64,000 nt of DNA from Paenibacillus durus ATCC 35681 (GCF_000993825.1 NZ_CP011114.1:1364001-1428000), one strand, 5' to 3'; shown: positions 1 through 10,496, numbered from the stretch's first letter. Program-made: numbers and translations. The notes: a model not told the origin generated them from the sequence alone.

Positions 1-217
1 TCCATACCGAGTGCTCAAGTTGATACTACTCCAAGACAAGGGGTGTCCCAAGCATGGAACAGCCCCAATTTTCTTTTTGCAACTCTGCTACGGCATTATT
101 TAGCCGCATTTAGGATGTGTTTTTTCACGAAATGCCTTAAACTGAAGTCATAAATACTAAACGGGTTAGAAATTATTACCGGAATGAAAGCTGCCTTAGA
201 AGCTGCAGGGAGGAAGT

Positions 218-853
218 ATGGAGAAGCTGCTGAAAATGATTACGGAGGAGTTGCTGAAGCAATTGGTCTTGGAGAGCGTTCATTCGGAGGACCCGATCGA
301 GGTTCGGAATGTCCCCAAGCCATGGATGCTGCTGGGATCGGGGAATTATGCGGCGGTGCTCTATCATCCCGAATACGATAAATATGCGGTGAAGATTTAT
401 GCGCCCGGAAGACCCGGCCTCGCGGAAGAAGTGGAGGTTTACCGGCGTCTTGGCACTCATCCCGCCTATGCGGAGCTGTATCATGTCGGCCCTGATTTTC
501 TGGTGCTGAAGCGGCTTCGGGGAGTTACGTTCTACGACTGCATGAAGCGGGGCATTCCCATCACCGATCAGGCCATCCGCGATATTGATGAGGCCTTGAA
601 ATATGCGATTTCACGGGGGCTTCATCCCCACGATGTTCACGCCAAAAATGTAATGACCCAGGATGGACGTGGCCTGATTGTAGACGTCTCGGATTTTCTG
701 AAGCAGGAAGACTGCACGATGTGGGACGATTTTAAGAAAGCTTATACCCGCCTGTACAGGCCTATAGCTTCTCTTTGGCTGTTCCCGGTGCCCCGTCCTG
801 TCCTGGAAATAGTGAGGAAAGGTTACCGGCTGTGGAGGCGCAGACAGAGCTGA
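218..853 (+). CDS. Small protein-kinase-like protein
   Basis: A 211-residue protein with the core of the eukaryotic-type protein kinase fold. Visible are a glycine-rich loop GSGNYAAV at residues 40-47, the ATP-anchoring lysine in AVKIY (K59), a catalytic loop HPHDVHAKN at 136-144 and a metal-binding aspartate in VDVSDF (D156). The C-terminal helical lobe is short, as in the reduced Ser/Thr kinase-like proteins of Bacillus (YrzF type), so activity on protein cannot be assumed. The ATG at 218 follows GGGAGG with about five bases spacing. The gene stands alone: the next gene pieces downstream are remnants. The substrate is unknown. The family assignment is fairly secure; the biological role is not. 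Confidence 0.75.
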   Translation: MEKLLKMITEELLKQLVLESVHSEDPIEVRNVPKPWMLLGSGNYAAVLYHPEYDKYAVKIYAPGRPGLAEEVEVYRRLGTHPAYAELYHVGPDFLVLKRLRGVTFYDCMKRGIPITDQAIRDIDEALKYAISRGLHPHDVHAKNVMTQDGRGLIVDVSDFLKQEDCTMWDDFKKAYTRLYRPIASLWLFPVPRPVLEIVRKGYRLWRRRQS

Positions 854-904
854 AGCGACTGTAGGGAAGACTGATTTTTTGGATAATAGGAGCAGCCGGG
901 TAAT

Positions 905-1455
905 GACGGGCCGTTTAATAGACGCACTTTTTTGTGATGTACTGTTTATATAGTAAACTGTTCCGGCAACCAGGCCGATAGCCGCGTAGAGCCAGGTGAA
1001 GGCAAGGATGAACAAGGCGATCAGGCCTGCCGCCGCAATCCAGTCCAGAACTGTTGCCGATGGGCGGAATCCGACAAGCAGCGCTACCCCAATCACTATG
1101 CCGGTAGCAATCAGATTGTGTACGAGGCTTGCCGCCACATGTCCGGTGATGACGCCAAGACTCTGGATCGGCATCGCCTGGAACCGGTCGATAATCCCGT
1201 TTGTCATATCTCCCGCAACATCAACGGCGGTGTTGGCCGATCCGAAGCCGGCACAGAGGAGTATGATGCCTGGCACGACATAATTGACATAATGGCCGCC
1301 CGGGTCGATGGCACCGCCAAAGACGTAGGTAAACAGCAGCATCAGCATTATCGGGAGCACAACAGCCATAATCAACGCTTCGGTATTGCGAAGATTGTGG
1401 CGAATACTTCGGCCGATAAAAACGGTGCTGGTTACGCCAATGCGCGCGAGCTGGA
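905..1455 (-). pseudogene. ABC-2 type transporter permease, internal fragment
   Basis: Reading the minus strand from about 1455, the translation runs FQLARIGVTSTVFIGRSIR, then LRNTEALIMAVVLPIML, and on through several hydrophobic segments to AAIGLVAG near 960. This is the N-terminal and central part of a DrrB-like ABC-2 drug or antibiotic export permease. No start codon lies upstream in frame: a TAA is immediately adjacent to the first recognisable residue. After about 960 the membrane pattern stops, so the C-terminal third is missing. The 5' end abuts a PfkB kinase fragment on the opposite strand. No partner ATPase gene is nearby. It is a remnant, not a functional gene. Confidence 0.7.
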
Positions 1456-1813
1456 AGAGTTAACCGGAATGACGCTTTCGGGCGACGATGATGTGAAGGC
1501 TGCGGCGGAGAAGCTCATCGCGGAAGGCCGGACCGAAGCGGTTATCGTTTCGCTGGGAGCGAAGGGAGCCTTCATGATCTCTAAGGAAGGAGCCGAGCAT
1601 ATCTCTGCTCCCCAGGTACCCGTTGTCAGCGTTGTGGGCGCGGGCGACAGTCTGGTGGCCGGAGTTGTCTACCGGTTGGAGCAGGGGGGGCCGCTGGCGG
1701 AATCCGTCCGCTTCGGCATCGCCGCCGGAGCGGCCGCCGTCATGAATCCCGAGCGGGAGCTGTGCAAGCGGGAGGATACCGAAAGGCTGTTTGAGAGCAT
1801 GATGCAGGATTAG
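1428..1813 (+). pseudogene. PfkB-family sugar kinase (1-phosphofructokinase-like), C-terminal fragment
   Basis: The frame reads NARELEELTG, then VIVSLGAKGA, then the PfkB signature VVGAGDSLVAGVV, and ends with a helical tail and TAG at 1811-1813. This matches roughly the last 125 residues of FruK/LacC-type kinases. The VGAGDS motif carries the catalytic aspartate, but the N-terminal substrate domain is absent. No in-frame start with a ribosome binding site exists at the junction. Upstream sequence belongs to an inverted ABC-2 permease fragment, so two unrelated genes were joined by deletion or rearrangement near 1430-1450. Confidence 0.7.
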
Positions 1814-2292
1814 GTGAATTTCCCGGGAGAATGAGAGCCGCAGGCTATGGACGGGCTTTACTATAATCTGCAGGTAGGAGTAAGCATGAGCAGGAAAAGC
1901 TCCCTTTTATTTTAAGAAAAAAGAGTGTCGCAGTAGTATAAACGGGAAAAGCTCCGGCTTATACTCTGCGATTTCTTTGTTTTCGGCAAAAAAACCAGAT
2001 TTATAGGGAGGAACTCCCTTTCAGGCTTGGCATTGGTTCTTTTCGACAAAATTAAGATGGAGGAATTCCGTTTCATTTGAAGACCGGGCCCGCTGGCCGC
2101 GCACCCTATAACCGGAGCTGTCCCTGAGTATGCAAATTTACGGGACAGCTTTTTTGTGTTTTTCATTCAGTTAACAGTTTTACTAAAGTTTTACCTCAGC
2201 CAGAATTTCCCGGCGTTTTCGTTTTACATTCAAGTCTTACACTTGCAGAGGATTGTACAAGAGCAGATTTCAACAAAAAGGAGGCATTCGCC
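1814..2292. other. Intergenic region without a supported gene
   Basis: A 479-base gap. It holds an imperfect inverted repeat around 1928-1970, one clear Rho-independent terminator (2116-2156), and TTTACA-like hexamers between 2171 and 2241 upstream of the ugp operon. An 84-codon minus-strand frame (1912-2166) runs through the terminator and has no recognisable protein features, so it was not called. Confidence 0.5.
2116..2156 (+). terminator. Rho-independent terminator
   Basis: Perfect 9-bp stem AGCTGTCCC/GGGACAGCT (2116-2124 with 2142-2150) followed by a T run. It separates the remnants on the left from the ugp operon. Confidence 0.8.
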
Positions 2293-3255
2293 ATGAGCGA
2301 GCTTGATAATCGTTGGAGCCTTCCTGCCGGAACAAGCAGAACTTCAGCGGGAAGAAGGCTGCGTACAGTTTCGTTAAAGAGGCTGAAAGTACGGGAAAAT
2401 ATGCTTGCGTATGCTTTTCTCGCGCCTTCGCTGCTGCTGTTCGGGGTGTTTATGTTCTATCCGCTGCTGCGGTCGGTGTACCTTAGTCTGTACAGCACGG
2501 ACCCGGCTGGAAGAGTGGCCTCATTTGTCGGACTCCAGAATTTCACGGCATTGTTTTCCTCCGGCCTGTTCTTGGATGGCATTCGCGTTACCGCGCTGTT
2601 CGCGCTCCTCACGGTTCCGGCAGGGATGCTGCTCGCTCTTGTGCTTGCGGCGCTTACTCATAATCTTCTAAGGGGGAAGCGGCTGTTTCAATTTGCATTT
2701 TCGCTTCCGATGGTGCTTTCCGTCGGCTCCGCGGCGGTCATTTGGAAGTTTCTGTTTCATCCGTCGCTTGGCATGCTGAATTACGGACTGGAAATGGCCG
2801 GTCTTGCACCGGTTCCTTGGCTGACCAGTCCGAAGTGGGCGCTCTTCTCCATCTCGCTCATGACCGTCTGGATGAATCTTGGTTTTAATTACATTGTCAT
2901 TTCCAGCGGAATGCAGGGTATTCCCGATGACATGTACGAGAGCGCCAAGATCGATGGTGCGGGCCCGGTGGCGATGTTCCGCCAAATTACGATTCCGCTT
3001 CTGTCTCCGACGCTGTTCTTCGTTATGGTCGTATCGATCATCGGCGCCTTTCAATCGTTCGGACAGATTAATATTTTGACCCAGGGCGGTCCGATGGACA
3101 GCACCAATGTGTTCGTCTACTCCATTTACCGGGAGGCCTTTGTGAATTTCCGATTCGGAACCGGCAGCGCGCAGGCGTTGTTGCTGTTCGTGGTCATCAT
3201 GCTCCTTACCCTTGTTCAGTTCAAATGGGTGGAAAAGAAGGTGCATTATCAATGA
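2293..3255 (+). CDS. ugpA: Sugar-phosphate ABC transporter permease, UgpA-like
   Basis: A 320-residue inner-membrane permease of the MalF/UgpA type. After a hydrophilic N-terminus of about 38 residues there are six predicted membrane spans, and the EAA loop that contacts the ATPase reads YESAKIDGAGP. The ATG at 2293 follows an ideal AAAGGAGG. It overlaps the next permease by four bases (ATGA), showing translational coupling. Assignment to glycerol-3-phosphate or a related glycerophosphodiester rests on the third gene, which closely resembles UgpB. No ATPase gene is present, so a shared MsmX/UgpC-type ATPase elsewhere is likely. Confidence 0.85.
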   Translation: MSELDNRWSLPAGTSRTSAGRRLRTVSLKRLKVRENMLAYAFLAPSLLLFGVFMFYPLLRSVYLSLYSTDPAGRVASFVGLQNFTALFSSGLFLDGIRVTALFALLTVPAGMLLALVLAALTHNLLRGKRLFQFAFSLPMVLSVGSAAVIWKFLFHPSLGMLNYGLEMAGLAPVPWLTSPKWALFSISLMTVWMNLGFNYIVISSGMQGIPDDMYESAKIDGAGPVAMFRQITIPLLSPTLFFVMVVSIIGAFQSFGQINILTQGGPMDSTNVFVYSIYREAFVNFRFGTGSAQALLLFVVIMLLTLVQFKWVEKKVHYQ

Positions 3256-4076
3256 AAAAGCATGTTGCTAGACAAGCCGCCGTCTATCTCATCCTTATCG
3301 CGGCTGCCATATTTGCGCTGTATCCGGTCGTGTACAGCTTCTTTTTGTCCGTGATGAAGCCGGAGGAAGCGAGCGCCTTTCCGCCGTCCATTGTTCCGCA
3401 TTCGTTCAATCCGGCAAATTTCATCGACGTGTTCGGAATCGTGCCGATCGCGGCCTTCATCGGAAATACGTTTCTTGTATCTGGCATTGTTATGATCGGC
3501 CAACTCATTACGGCAAGCCTTGCGGCCTACGCATTTGCCAAAATGGACTTCAAGGGCAAGGGCTTTATTTTCAGCTTGTTTGTGGCTTCGATGATGGTGC
3601 CCTGGGAAGTCACGATGATCCCGAATTATTTGACGGTCCGCAGCCTGAACTGGCTCGATACCTATCAGGGCCTGACGGTTCCCTTTCTGGCGACGGCGTT
3701 CGGCACCTTCCTGCTGCGCCAGTTCTTCCTCCAGCTGCCGAAGGAGCTGTTCGAAGCGGCGAGGATGGACGGCTGCGGGCATATCCGCTATTTTCTGCTG
3801 CATGTGCTGCCGTTGTCCCGGCCTGCGATCGGCACTTTGGCCGTCTATTCCTTTTTAAATACGTATAACTCCTATTTGTGGCCGCTGCTGATTACGAACA
3901 GTGAAATGATGCGGACGGTGCAGATCGGCATTTCCATGCTGGAATTTCAAGAATCGACCTCGTGGAATCTGGTGTTTGCCGGAATTACGCTCGTTATTTT
4001 GCCTTCACTGCTGCTGCTTGTATTCGGGCTGAAGCAGCTGGTGCGGGGCATGTCGGCGGGAGCGCTGAAGGGCTAG
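3252..4076 (+). CDS. ugpE: Sugar-phosphate ABC transporter permease, UgpE-like
   Basis: A 274-residue MalG/UgpE-type permease with six membrane spans and the EAA loop LFEAARMDGCGH. The start is set at ATG 3252 because it overlaps the ugpA stop (ATGA) and has AAGAAGGTG just upstream. A longer frame from 3225 would add residues inside ugpA without a binding site. It forms the membrane heterodimer with the preceding permease. The gene is followed after about 95 bases by the binding-protein gene. Confidence 0.85.
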   Translation: MKKHVARQAAVYLILIAAAIFALYPVVYSFFLSVMKPEEASAFPPSIVPHSFNPANFIDVFGIVPIAAFIGNTFLVSGIVMIGQLITASLAAYAFAKMDFKGKGFIFSLFVASMMVPWEVTMIPNYLTVRSLNWLDTYQGLTVPFLATAFGTFLLRQFFLQLPKELFEAARMDGCGHIRYFLLHVLPLSRPAIGTLAVYSFLNTYNSYLWPLLITNSEMMRTVQIGISMLEFQESTSWNLVFAGITLVILPSLLLLVFGLKQLVRGMSAGALKG

Positions 4077-4170
4077 AAGATACGGGCCAATGCAAGAAAT
4101 CAGCTGCTTGATGCAGATGATCCATAGATTCACAAAGAGGGATAACTTCAAAAAAGGAGAGGTTAAGACA

Positions 4171-5580
4171 ATGAAAAGGTTTGGCTTTAGAAGACTGCGT
4201 TTCAGACGGGGCATGATTCTAGTGCTCGCCATGTTTATGGTGGTTTTGGCAGGCTGCGGAGGGAACACAAGCGCGAATACTGAAGCAACCAATACATCGT
4301 CTAACAACGAGACCAGCAGTGATAAAGGTTCGGCTAACGCCGCAGCGGCACCGGTAAAAATCACCTGGTGGCACTCCATGTCCGGCACCGGCGAGAAAGC
4401 AATCAACAAGATTGTAACTGACTTTAACGCAAGCCATCAAGGCATTCAGGTTGAAGCGGTTTACCAGGGCAAGTACGACGAGAGCCTGAACAAGCTGAAG
4501 GCGTCTCTCGGGTCGAACAGCGGCCCGGATTTGATTCAGGTGTATGAGATTGGCAGCAAATTTATGATCGACTCCAAGATGATTACTCCTGTACAAAAGT
4601 TTATCGACGAGGATAAATTTGACTTGTCTTCCCTGGAACCGAACATTATCCGTTACTATACGATTGGCGGACAGCTGAATGCGATGCCGTTCAATACGTC
4701 CAATCCAATCCTGTACTACAACAAGGACGCCTTCAAAGCGGCCGGACTCGATCCCGAGAATCCGCCCAAGACCTTTGAGGAATATGAGGCGGCAGCCAAA
4801 GCGCTCAGCAAGAACGGCAAGCCGGGGGCCGCGATCGCGATTTACGGATGGTTCATGGAGCAGCTGTTCGCCAATCAGAATGCCGAGTATGTGAACGGTG
4901 GCAATGGCCGCGATCAGGCGGCGACGGAATCGCTGCTTGCTTCGGACGCCGGTGTGAAGACACTGGAATGGTGGAAAAAGATGGTGGATGAAAAAGCCGT
5001 TGCCAATCTTGGACGCGATACGGACGATACGGACAGCGCATTTGCCGCCGGACAGGTAGCGATGACCTTGGATTCGACCGCTTCCCTGCGGAAGATCGTG
5101 GATGCGGTAGGAGGCAAGTTCGAGGTGGGAACCGGCTTTCTGCCGAGACCGGAAAGCGTCAAAGAAGGCGGCGTTGTTGTCGGCGGAGCCAGTCTGTACA
5201 TTATGAACAACAAGCCGGAGGAGGAGCAGAAAGCAGCTTGGGAATTAATCAAGTACGTGGCTTCCCCGGAAGTTCAGGCGGAATGGAGCGTAAGCACCGG
5301 CTACTTCCCGATTACGAAGGCCGCATACGATCAACAGGTCTTGAAAGACAACATGGTCAAATTCCCGCAGTTCCAGACAGCCGTTGATCAGCTTCATGCT
5401 TCAAGCGCCTCGAATGCCACATCAGGAGCGGTAATGGGGATTTTCCCGGAAGCGCGCCAGATCGTAGAAGGCGCAATCGAGGAGGCGCTGAACGGGCAGA
5501 AGGAGCCGAAGAAGGCGCTTGAGGATGCTGCGGCGCAGATCACCGACAAGCTGAAGCAGTATAACGCGACGGTAAAATAA
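4171..5580 (+). CDS. ugpB: Glycerol-3-phosphate-type ABC transporter substrate-binding lipoprotein
   Basis: A 469-residue cluster-1 binding protein. It has a lipoprotein signal peptide ending in the lipobox LAGC, so it is anchored outside the membrane. The mature part begins ITWWHSMSG and carries UgpB landmarks: LNAMPFNTSNPILYYNKDAF, VVGGASLYIM, TGYFPITKAAYD and a C-terminal QIVEGAIEEAL. The ATG at 4171 has AAAAAAGGAGAGG upstream; an in-frame ATG at 4090 lacks one. Strong patches of agreement with E. coli UgpB from memory support a glycerol-3-phosphate or glycerophosphodiester ligand. Exact specificity is inferred. Confidence 0.85.
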   Translation: MKRFGFRRLRFRRGMILVLAMFMVVLAGCGGNTSANTEATNTSSNNETSSDKGSANAAAAPVKITWWHSMSGTGEKAINKIVTDFNASHQGIQVEAVYQGKYDESLNKLKASLGSNSGPDLIQVYEIGSKFMIDSKMITPVQKFIDEDKFDLSSLEPNIIRYYTIGGQLNAMPFNTSNPILYYNKDAFKAAGLDPENPPKTFEEYEAAAKALSKNGKPGAAIAIYGWFMEQLFANQNAEYVNGGNGRDQAATESLLASDAGVKTLEWWKKMVDEKAVANLGRDTDDTDSAFAAGQVAMTLDSTASLRKIVDAVGGKFEVGTGFLPRPESVKEGGVVVGGASLYIMNNKPEEEQKAAWELIKYVASPEVQAEWSVSTGYFPITKAAYDQQVLKDNMVKFPQFQTAVDQLHASSASNATSGAVMGIFPEARQIVEGAIEEALNGQKEPKKALEDAAAQITDKLKQYNATVK

Positions 5581-5598
5581 TATTGGGTTTATATGATT

Positions 5599-5646
5599 TG
5601 GCCGCCAGGCTGCCTGATGAAGGCACTGGGCGGCCATTTGCTTTTT
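5599..5646 (+). terminator. Rho-independent terminator of the ugp operon
   Basis: Outer stem TGGCCGCC/GGCGGCCA (5599-5606 with 5629-5636), inner stem TGCCT/AGGCA, and a T-rich tail CTTTTTT at 5641. Confidence 0.85.
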
Positions 5647-5667
5647 TCGGCAGGTATTTATATTTTG

Positions 5668-5681
5668 TGTAAGCGCATCCA
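5668..5681 (+). promoter_or_regulatory. Possible CcpA (cre) site
   Basis: TGTAAGCGCATCCA fits the degenerate cre consensus TGNAANCGNWNNCW. It lies about 100 bases before the hybrid kinase. One match to a loose consensus is weak evidence. Confidence 0.3.
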
Positions 5682-5779
5682 TTTGGCGGTTGGTCTAATT
5701 TTTTTGTTGGATTATGTCGAAGAAAGATTAGAGAGAGTCTGCCTACATCAAGATGGCTCTGAAGGGAGGTATACCGTGC

Positions 5780-8700
5780 GTGGCTTCCATACATAGTATT
5801 GTTTACGTAGTGCTTATCATAATGGCTTATTTTATTGTGCGCCTGTATGTAAAACAGGTCAGAGACGCCAAAAAGATGCTGGAGACCGAACAGAAGTACA
5901 ATGAGAAATTGCGCCTGTATCTGAATGTCATCGAGCAATCGCCGCTCTCCATCATCATAACCGATACGCACAGCCGGATTGAATACATCAATCCTTATTT
6001 TACGGAGATAACCGGCTACAGCATGGAAGAGGCGGTCGGTCAAACGCCAAGTATTCTTAAGTCGGAGGAAACGGCGCCGGAAACCTATTGGGAGATGTGG
6101 AGGACAATCAGCAAGGGCGACAATTGGCAGGGGGAATTTATCAACAAGAAAAAGAACGGCGAGAAGTACTCGGAAGCCGTCGTCATCTCTTCAATCAAGG
6201 ATGACAACCAGAAGATCACTCACTATGTAGGCATCAAAGAGAATGTCTCCGAGTATAAGCGTATAAAAAAAGAGCTTTTGGACCAGCTACACTTCACGTC
6301 CCAACTTATCGACACATTGCCCCATCCGTTATTTTATCTGGATGTTGAGGGTTATTTCCTTGGCTGCAATGCCGCCTACGAGCAGGCGTTCAACGTGAAG
6401 CGGCTGGAACTGACCGGTCTGCATACAAAAGATTTAGCGCATTTGCCCCGGACAAGCTATGAAGAGATGGACGATATGAGGAAAGAAGTGACCCGAAACG
6501 GCAAACCCGCTCAAAGGCAGCTTAAAAGGCATCTTGCCGACGGCAAAGAGCATGATATTCTTTATTCCTTGTCGGCCTATCATTTGTCAGATGGCACCGA
6601 GGGCGGGTATTTAGGCATCATGATGGATATCACCGATCTGAAGATTAAGGAAAAGGAGCTGCTGGAGAGCCGTAATTTTCTGGATGTTATCATTAATCAT
6701 ATCCCTGTGATGGTCTATGTTAAAGATGCGGAAGACTTGAAGATCTATAAAGCGAATCAGGCCTGTGCCGATTTCCTTGAACGTTCCCCCGAGGAAATAA
6801 ATGGTTTGAGCAATGCCGACCTGTTCCCCCCGGAGGTAGCCAGGAAGCAGAGCGCTTCGGACCGAAAAGCCTTGGAAAGCGGACATACCGTAAGCGAGAT
6901 TGAAATTTTACCGGGTGACAGCGAGCGGGGCACGCTCCGCTATGTCCAGACCTCCAAGCTGCCCATTATGGATGCCGATGGCAATGCCCTCTTTCTTCTG
7001 AGCGTTTCCGAGGACATTACCGAACTCAAGCAAAAGGAAAGCGAGCTTACTCAAGCTCTGTACATGGCTGAAGAGGCGACAGCCGCCAAATCCGAGTTTC
7101 TTGCCAATATGAGCCATGAAATTCGCACCCCGATGAATGCCATTATCGGACTGGCCCATCTGGCGCTCAAGACCGAACTCAGTCCGAAGCAGAGAGACTA
7201 TCTGTCCAAAATACATAATGCCGGAACCTCTTTGCTTGGCATTGTTAACGAGATTCTTGATTTCTCCAAGGTGGAATCCGGAAAGCTTGAACTGGAGGTT
7301 GCGGAATTTGGACTCCCGGAAGTTATGACGGACGCCGTTGCCATGTCGAGCCAGTCCGCATCTGACAAAGGCCTGGAGCTGATGTATTACACACCGGCCG
7401 ATGTCCCGGTGCATCTGACCGGCGATCCGCTTCGCCTTCAGCAGGTTCTGACCAATCTGGTAAGCAATGCGGTGAAATTTACAGAGAAGGGCGAAGTTGT
7501 TGTCCGGGTCGAGCAGGTCCACCGTGTACACCACCGGGTTAAGCTGAAATTCAGCGTGCGGGATACAGGGATCGGCCTTAGTAAAGAAGCGGAAGCAAGA
7601 CTCTTTCAGGCGTTCACGCAGGCGGACAGTTCCACCACACGCAAATTCGGTGGGACCGGTCTCGGACTGGCTATCAGCCGCAAGCTGGTCGAGATGATGG
7701 GAGGAAACCTGTGGGCGGAGAGCAAGGCGGGCGAGGGGAGCACCTTTGCGTTTACAGCATGGTTCGGTGTCAGCAAGGCAAACCGTTCCTCAGCCCGAGA
7801 GATGCCCAAGGAGATGAGATCGCTTCGGATGCTTGTCGTTGACGATAATCAGGCCGCAAGGGAGCTTCTGGTTAAAAATCTGCAGGATTTCAATTGCAAC
7901 GCGTCCGCCGTATCGTCCGGAGAAGAAGCGATTCTTGCTCTTGAAGCAGCGGATGAGAATGAACCTTTTGATCTCGTATTTTTGGATTGGGAGATTGAAG
8001 GCGAATATGGGCTTGATACCGCTAGAAGGATAAAAAAACACGCCACCCTTAAATCCATTCCTGCGGTTATTCTCGTTACGGCTTTTGGGAAGGACGTTTA
8101 TTTAAAACAGGCCGATGCCGCGGATTTGGACGATGTGCTGGTCAAGCCCGTTAATCAGTCCCTGCTTTACGACACCATTATCAACTTGTTCGCGCCGCAC
8201 AGCGGGGAACTGCCTGTGCCCTCAAGTGTGAATGAGAAGGATTATAAGCTTGCGGGTCTAAGGGTTCTGCTGGCCGAGGATAATGAGATCAATCAGCAAA
8301 TCGCCGTTGAGCTGCTGAAAAGCCAGGGAGTTGAGACGGAGATCGCTTCAAACGGAGCGGAGGCTGTCCGGATGATCAGGGAACGGCCGGAACCATATTT
8401 CCAACTGGTGCTGATGGATATGCAAATGCCGGTAATGGACGGTTTCGAAGCCGCGCGAAGAATTCGGGAGAAGGGTTCGGAGCTGCCGATCATCGCCATG
8501 ACGGCCCGCACGATGCCGGAAGAAAGAGAGAAATGTCTGGCGGCCGGCATGAACGATCATGTATCCAAGCCGATCGACCCCGATATTCTGTTCAGCATCA
8601 TCGACAAATGGACTCCAAACGATGTGAGAAGCAAGCTTTCACAGGCGGTCGGCGGAGGGGCCGGGCAAGAGGAAAATATCGCGGCGCCGTCCTTACCGCA

Positions 8701-9319
8701 GATTGGTGGAATCGATACGGTTAACAGTCACAAGCGTACCGGAAACAACGAGGTTTTATATATTAGTCTGCTGCGGAAATATGCGGACAATCACGGCAAT
8801 ACCGTAAGGCAGATCAAAGAGGCCGTAGACGGGCGGGATTTCGGTGAAGCGCATAGGCTTGTTCATAACTTAAAAGGGGTATCCGGCAATATCGGCGCTG
8901 TGGAGGTAGAGACCTTATCGGGCGAAATCAGCGCATTGCTGTCCGCAGGGCCTGTCGGGAAGGAGATGATGCCGCTTATTGAGAGACTTGAGACTGCCGT
9001 CCTTGGCATATCCGAAGAAATCCGTTCCGTATTAGGGGGAATTCCCAGTTCCATGGCCGAAGCAGAAGGAAATACGCCTCCTCGCCGGCCGGTAAAGCAG
9101 GAGATAGGCCGGTTGCTGGGTCTGCTGAAGGATAGCGACAGCGAGGCGGTAGACTATTTCAATGCGGTGAAGAATCAATTAAAGGCATGGATGGAGCCGG
9201 AAGACTGGCGCGAGATGGAACGATCGATCGGGATATTCGATTTTGAAGACGCGATTGACCGGATTGAAAGGGTGGCAAGGAGCAGCAATCAGTATATTGA
9301 GGGTGATGAAAATGCTTGA
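5780..9319 (+). CDS. Hybrid sensor histidine kinase (PAS3-HisKA-HATPase-REC2-Hpt)
   Basis: A membrane-tethered hybrid kinase of 1179 residues. One membrane helix sits at about residues 4-22. Three PAS domains follow (about 45-165, 171-290, 296-420), then a coiled linker, a HisKA domain with phospho-accepting H446 in MSHEIRTP, a HATPase domain with GTGLGLAIS, two receiver domains (D736 in FLDWEIEG, D880 in [11 protein letters not shown]) and an Hpt domain with H1029 in HRLVHNLKG. The whole phosphorelay is in one chain. The GTG at 5780 is preferred because AAGGGAGGT lies nine bases before it; the ATG at 5753 would place that site inside the coding sequence. The stop overlaps the next gene, an HD-GYP response regulator, which is the likely output partner. 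Confidence 0.92.
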   Translation: MASIHSIVYVVLIIMAYFIVRLYVKQVRDAKKMLETEQKYNEKLRLYLNVIEQSPLSIIITDTHSRIEYINPYFTEITGYSMEEAVGQTPSILKSEETAPETYWEMWRTISKGDNWQGEFINKKKNGEKYSEAVVISSIKDDNQKITHYVGIKENVSEYKRIKKELLDQLHFTSQLIDTLPHPLFYLDVEGYFLGCNAAYEQAFNVKRLELTGLHTKDLAHLPRTSYEEMDDMRKEVTRNGKPAQRQLKRHLADGKEHDILYSLSAYHLSDGTEGGYLGIMMDITDLKIKEKELLESRNFLDVIINHIPVMVYVKDAEDLKIYKANQACADFLERSPEEINGLSNADLFPPEVARKQSASDRKALESGHTVSEIEILPGDSERGTLRYVQTSKLPIMDADGNALFLLSVSEDITELKQKESELTQALYMAEEATAAKSEFLANMSHEIRTPMNAIIGLAHLALKTELSPKQRDYLSKIHNAGTSLLGIVNEILDFSKVESGKLELEVAEFGLPEVMTDAVAMSSQSASDKGLELMYYTPADVPVHLTGDPLRLQQVLTNLVSNAVKFTEKGEVVVRVEQVHRVHHRVKLKFSVRDTGIGLSKEAEARLFQAFTQADSSTTRKFGGTGLGLAISRKLVEMMGGNLWAESKAGEGSTFAFTAWFGVSKANRSSAREMPKEMRSLRMLVVDDNQAARELLVKNLQDFNCNASAVSSGEEAILALEAADENEPFDLVFLDWEIEGEYGLDTARRIKKHATLKSIPAVILVTAFGKDVYLKQADAADLDDVLVKPVNQSLLYDTIINLFAPHSGELPVPSSVNEKDYKLAGLRVLLAEDNEINQQIAVELLKSQGVETEIASNGAEAVRMIRERPEPYFQLVLMDMQMPVMDGFEAARRIREKGSELPIIAMTARTMPEEREKCLAAGMNDHVSKPIDPDILFSIIDKWTPNDVRSKLSQAVGGGAGQEENIAAPSLPQIGGIDTVNSHKRTGNNEVLYISLLRKYADNHGNTVRQIKEAVDGRDFGEAHRLVHNLKGVSGNIGAVEVETLSGEISALLSAGPVGKEMMPLIERLETAVLGISEEIRSVLGGIPSSMAEAEGNTPPRRPVKQEIGRLLGLLKDSDSEAVDYFNAVKNQLKAWMEPEDWREMERSIGIFDFEDAIDRIERVARSSNQYIEGDENA

Positions 9320-10406
9320 CCTGAGACCCGTTGTATTAGTAGTGGATGATACACCTGATAACATTGCTTTACTTAGCGGCCTCCTGAAAGAATGGTATAG
9401 AGTAAAAATCGCCACGAACGGCGAAAAAGCGCTCGCGGTAGCCAAGTCCGCACCGCCAGATTTAATTCTGCTGGATATCATGATGCCGGTTATGGACGGT
9501 TATGAAACATGCCGGCAATTGAAAATGGATAAGGAACTGGAGGATATTCCGGTCATCTTTCTAACCGCCAAAGAAGAAGCGGAGGATGAGAACAAAGGCT
9601 TCGAGCTGGGGGCGGTAGACTATATTACGAAACCGATCAGCGCTCCAGTTCTGCTGTCGCGGGTGAAGACGCATTTGACTCTCAAGCAGTCCAATGATTT
9701 CCTCAAAGACAAGAACCATTTTCTTGAAAAGGAGATATCTAGGCGGATCAAGGAAATTTCTCTCGTGCAGGAGGTGACCATCATGTCGATGGCTGCCCTT
9801 GCTGAGATTAGGGATGTTGACACCGGAAACCATATCCAGCGAACGAAGCTGTATATAGAAGAACTGGCCACTCACCTCGCCCGGACTCCCCAATACAGCG
9901 GGATCTTAAACCGGGAGACGGTTGACCTGATCGTCACCTCGGCTCCGCTTCATGACATCGGGAAGGTGGGCATACCGGATCATATTCTGCTTAAGCCAGG
10001 GAGCCTGACCCGGGAAGAGTTCGAAATCATGAAGACCCACACAACTTTGGGTAAAGAAGCGATTTTGCGGGCAGAGCAGCTGATGAACAAGAAAGAGACA
10101 TTTTTCCGGTACGCGAAGGAAATCGTCTATTCCCATCATGAAAAATGGGACGGTACGGGCTATCCGGAAGGACTCGCGGGGGAGCGGATTCCGCTCTCGG
10201 CAAGGCTGATGGCTGTCGCCGACGTGTATGACGCGCTTACAAGCAAAAGGGTGTACAAGGAAGCCATGTCCCATGAACAGGCGGTTGAGATAATCGAGGG
10301 GAACGCGGGAAAGCATTTCGATCCGGATATCGTTCGGATATTTCTTGGCTGCCAGCGTAAATTCCAGGAGATTTCCGCCCTGTACCAAAACGAGGAAGTC
10401 CACTGA
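9312..10406 (+). CDS. Response regulator with HD-GYP cyclic-di-GMP phosphodiesterase domain
   Basis: About 364 residues. An N-terminal receiver domain has acidic residues VVDDTPDN and phospho-acceptor D55 in [12 protein letters not shown] coiled linker leads to an HD-GYP domain with [10 protein letters not shown] and [25 protein letters not shown] motifs, which hold all metal ligands expected for an active enzyme. The family hydrolyses cyclic-di-GMP. The ATG at 9312 lies inside the end of the hybrid kinase gene, with GAGGG about eight bases upstream; ATG 9306 is possible. Overlap with the kinase implies co-expression and a shared signalling path. Two terminators follow. Confidence 0.92.
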   Translation: MLDLRPVVLVVDDTPDNIALLSGLLKEWYRVKIATNGEKALAVAKSAPPDLILLDIMMPVMDGYETCRQLKMDKELEDIPVIFLTAKEEAEDENKGFELGAVDYITKPISAPVLLSRVKTHLTLKQSNDFLKDKNHFLEKEISRRIKEISLVQEVTIMSMAALAEIRDVDTGNHIQRTKLYIEELATHLARTPQYSGILNRETVDLIVTSAPLHDIGKVGIPDHILLKPGSLTREEFEIMKTHTTLGKEAILRAEQLMNKKETFFRYAKEIVYSHHEKWDGTGYPEGLAGERIPLSARLMAVADVYDALTSKRVYKEAMSHEQAVEIIEGNAGKHFDPDIVRIFLGCQRKFQEISALYQNEEVH

Positions 10407-10440
10407 AGCAAAGAGGACAGTGACGAGCGGAAGTTCCGGT

Positions 10441-10496
10441 AGGGCTGTTTCATAAGTAGATTCTTCTACGAATGAAATAGCCCTTCTCATTTTTAA
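10441..10496 (+). terminator. Rho-independent terminator
   Basis: Stem AGGGCTGTTTCAT/ATGAAATAGCCCT with one G-T pair, then TTCTCATTTTT. It ends the kinase/HD-GYP operon. Confidence 0.8.

Noticed and set aside
1912..2166. 84-codon minus-strand open frame
   Set aside because: It runs through a clear terminator, has no recognisable domain and no proper ribosome binding site.
4090..4170. Upstream ATG for the ugpB gene
   Set aside because: It would put 27 residues before a normal lipoprotein signal peptide and lacks a binding site.
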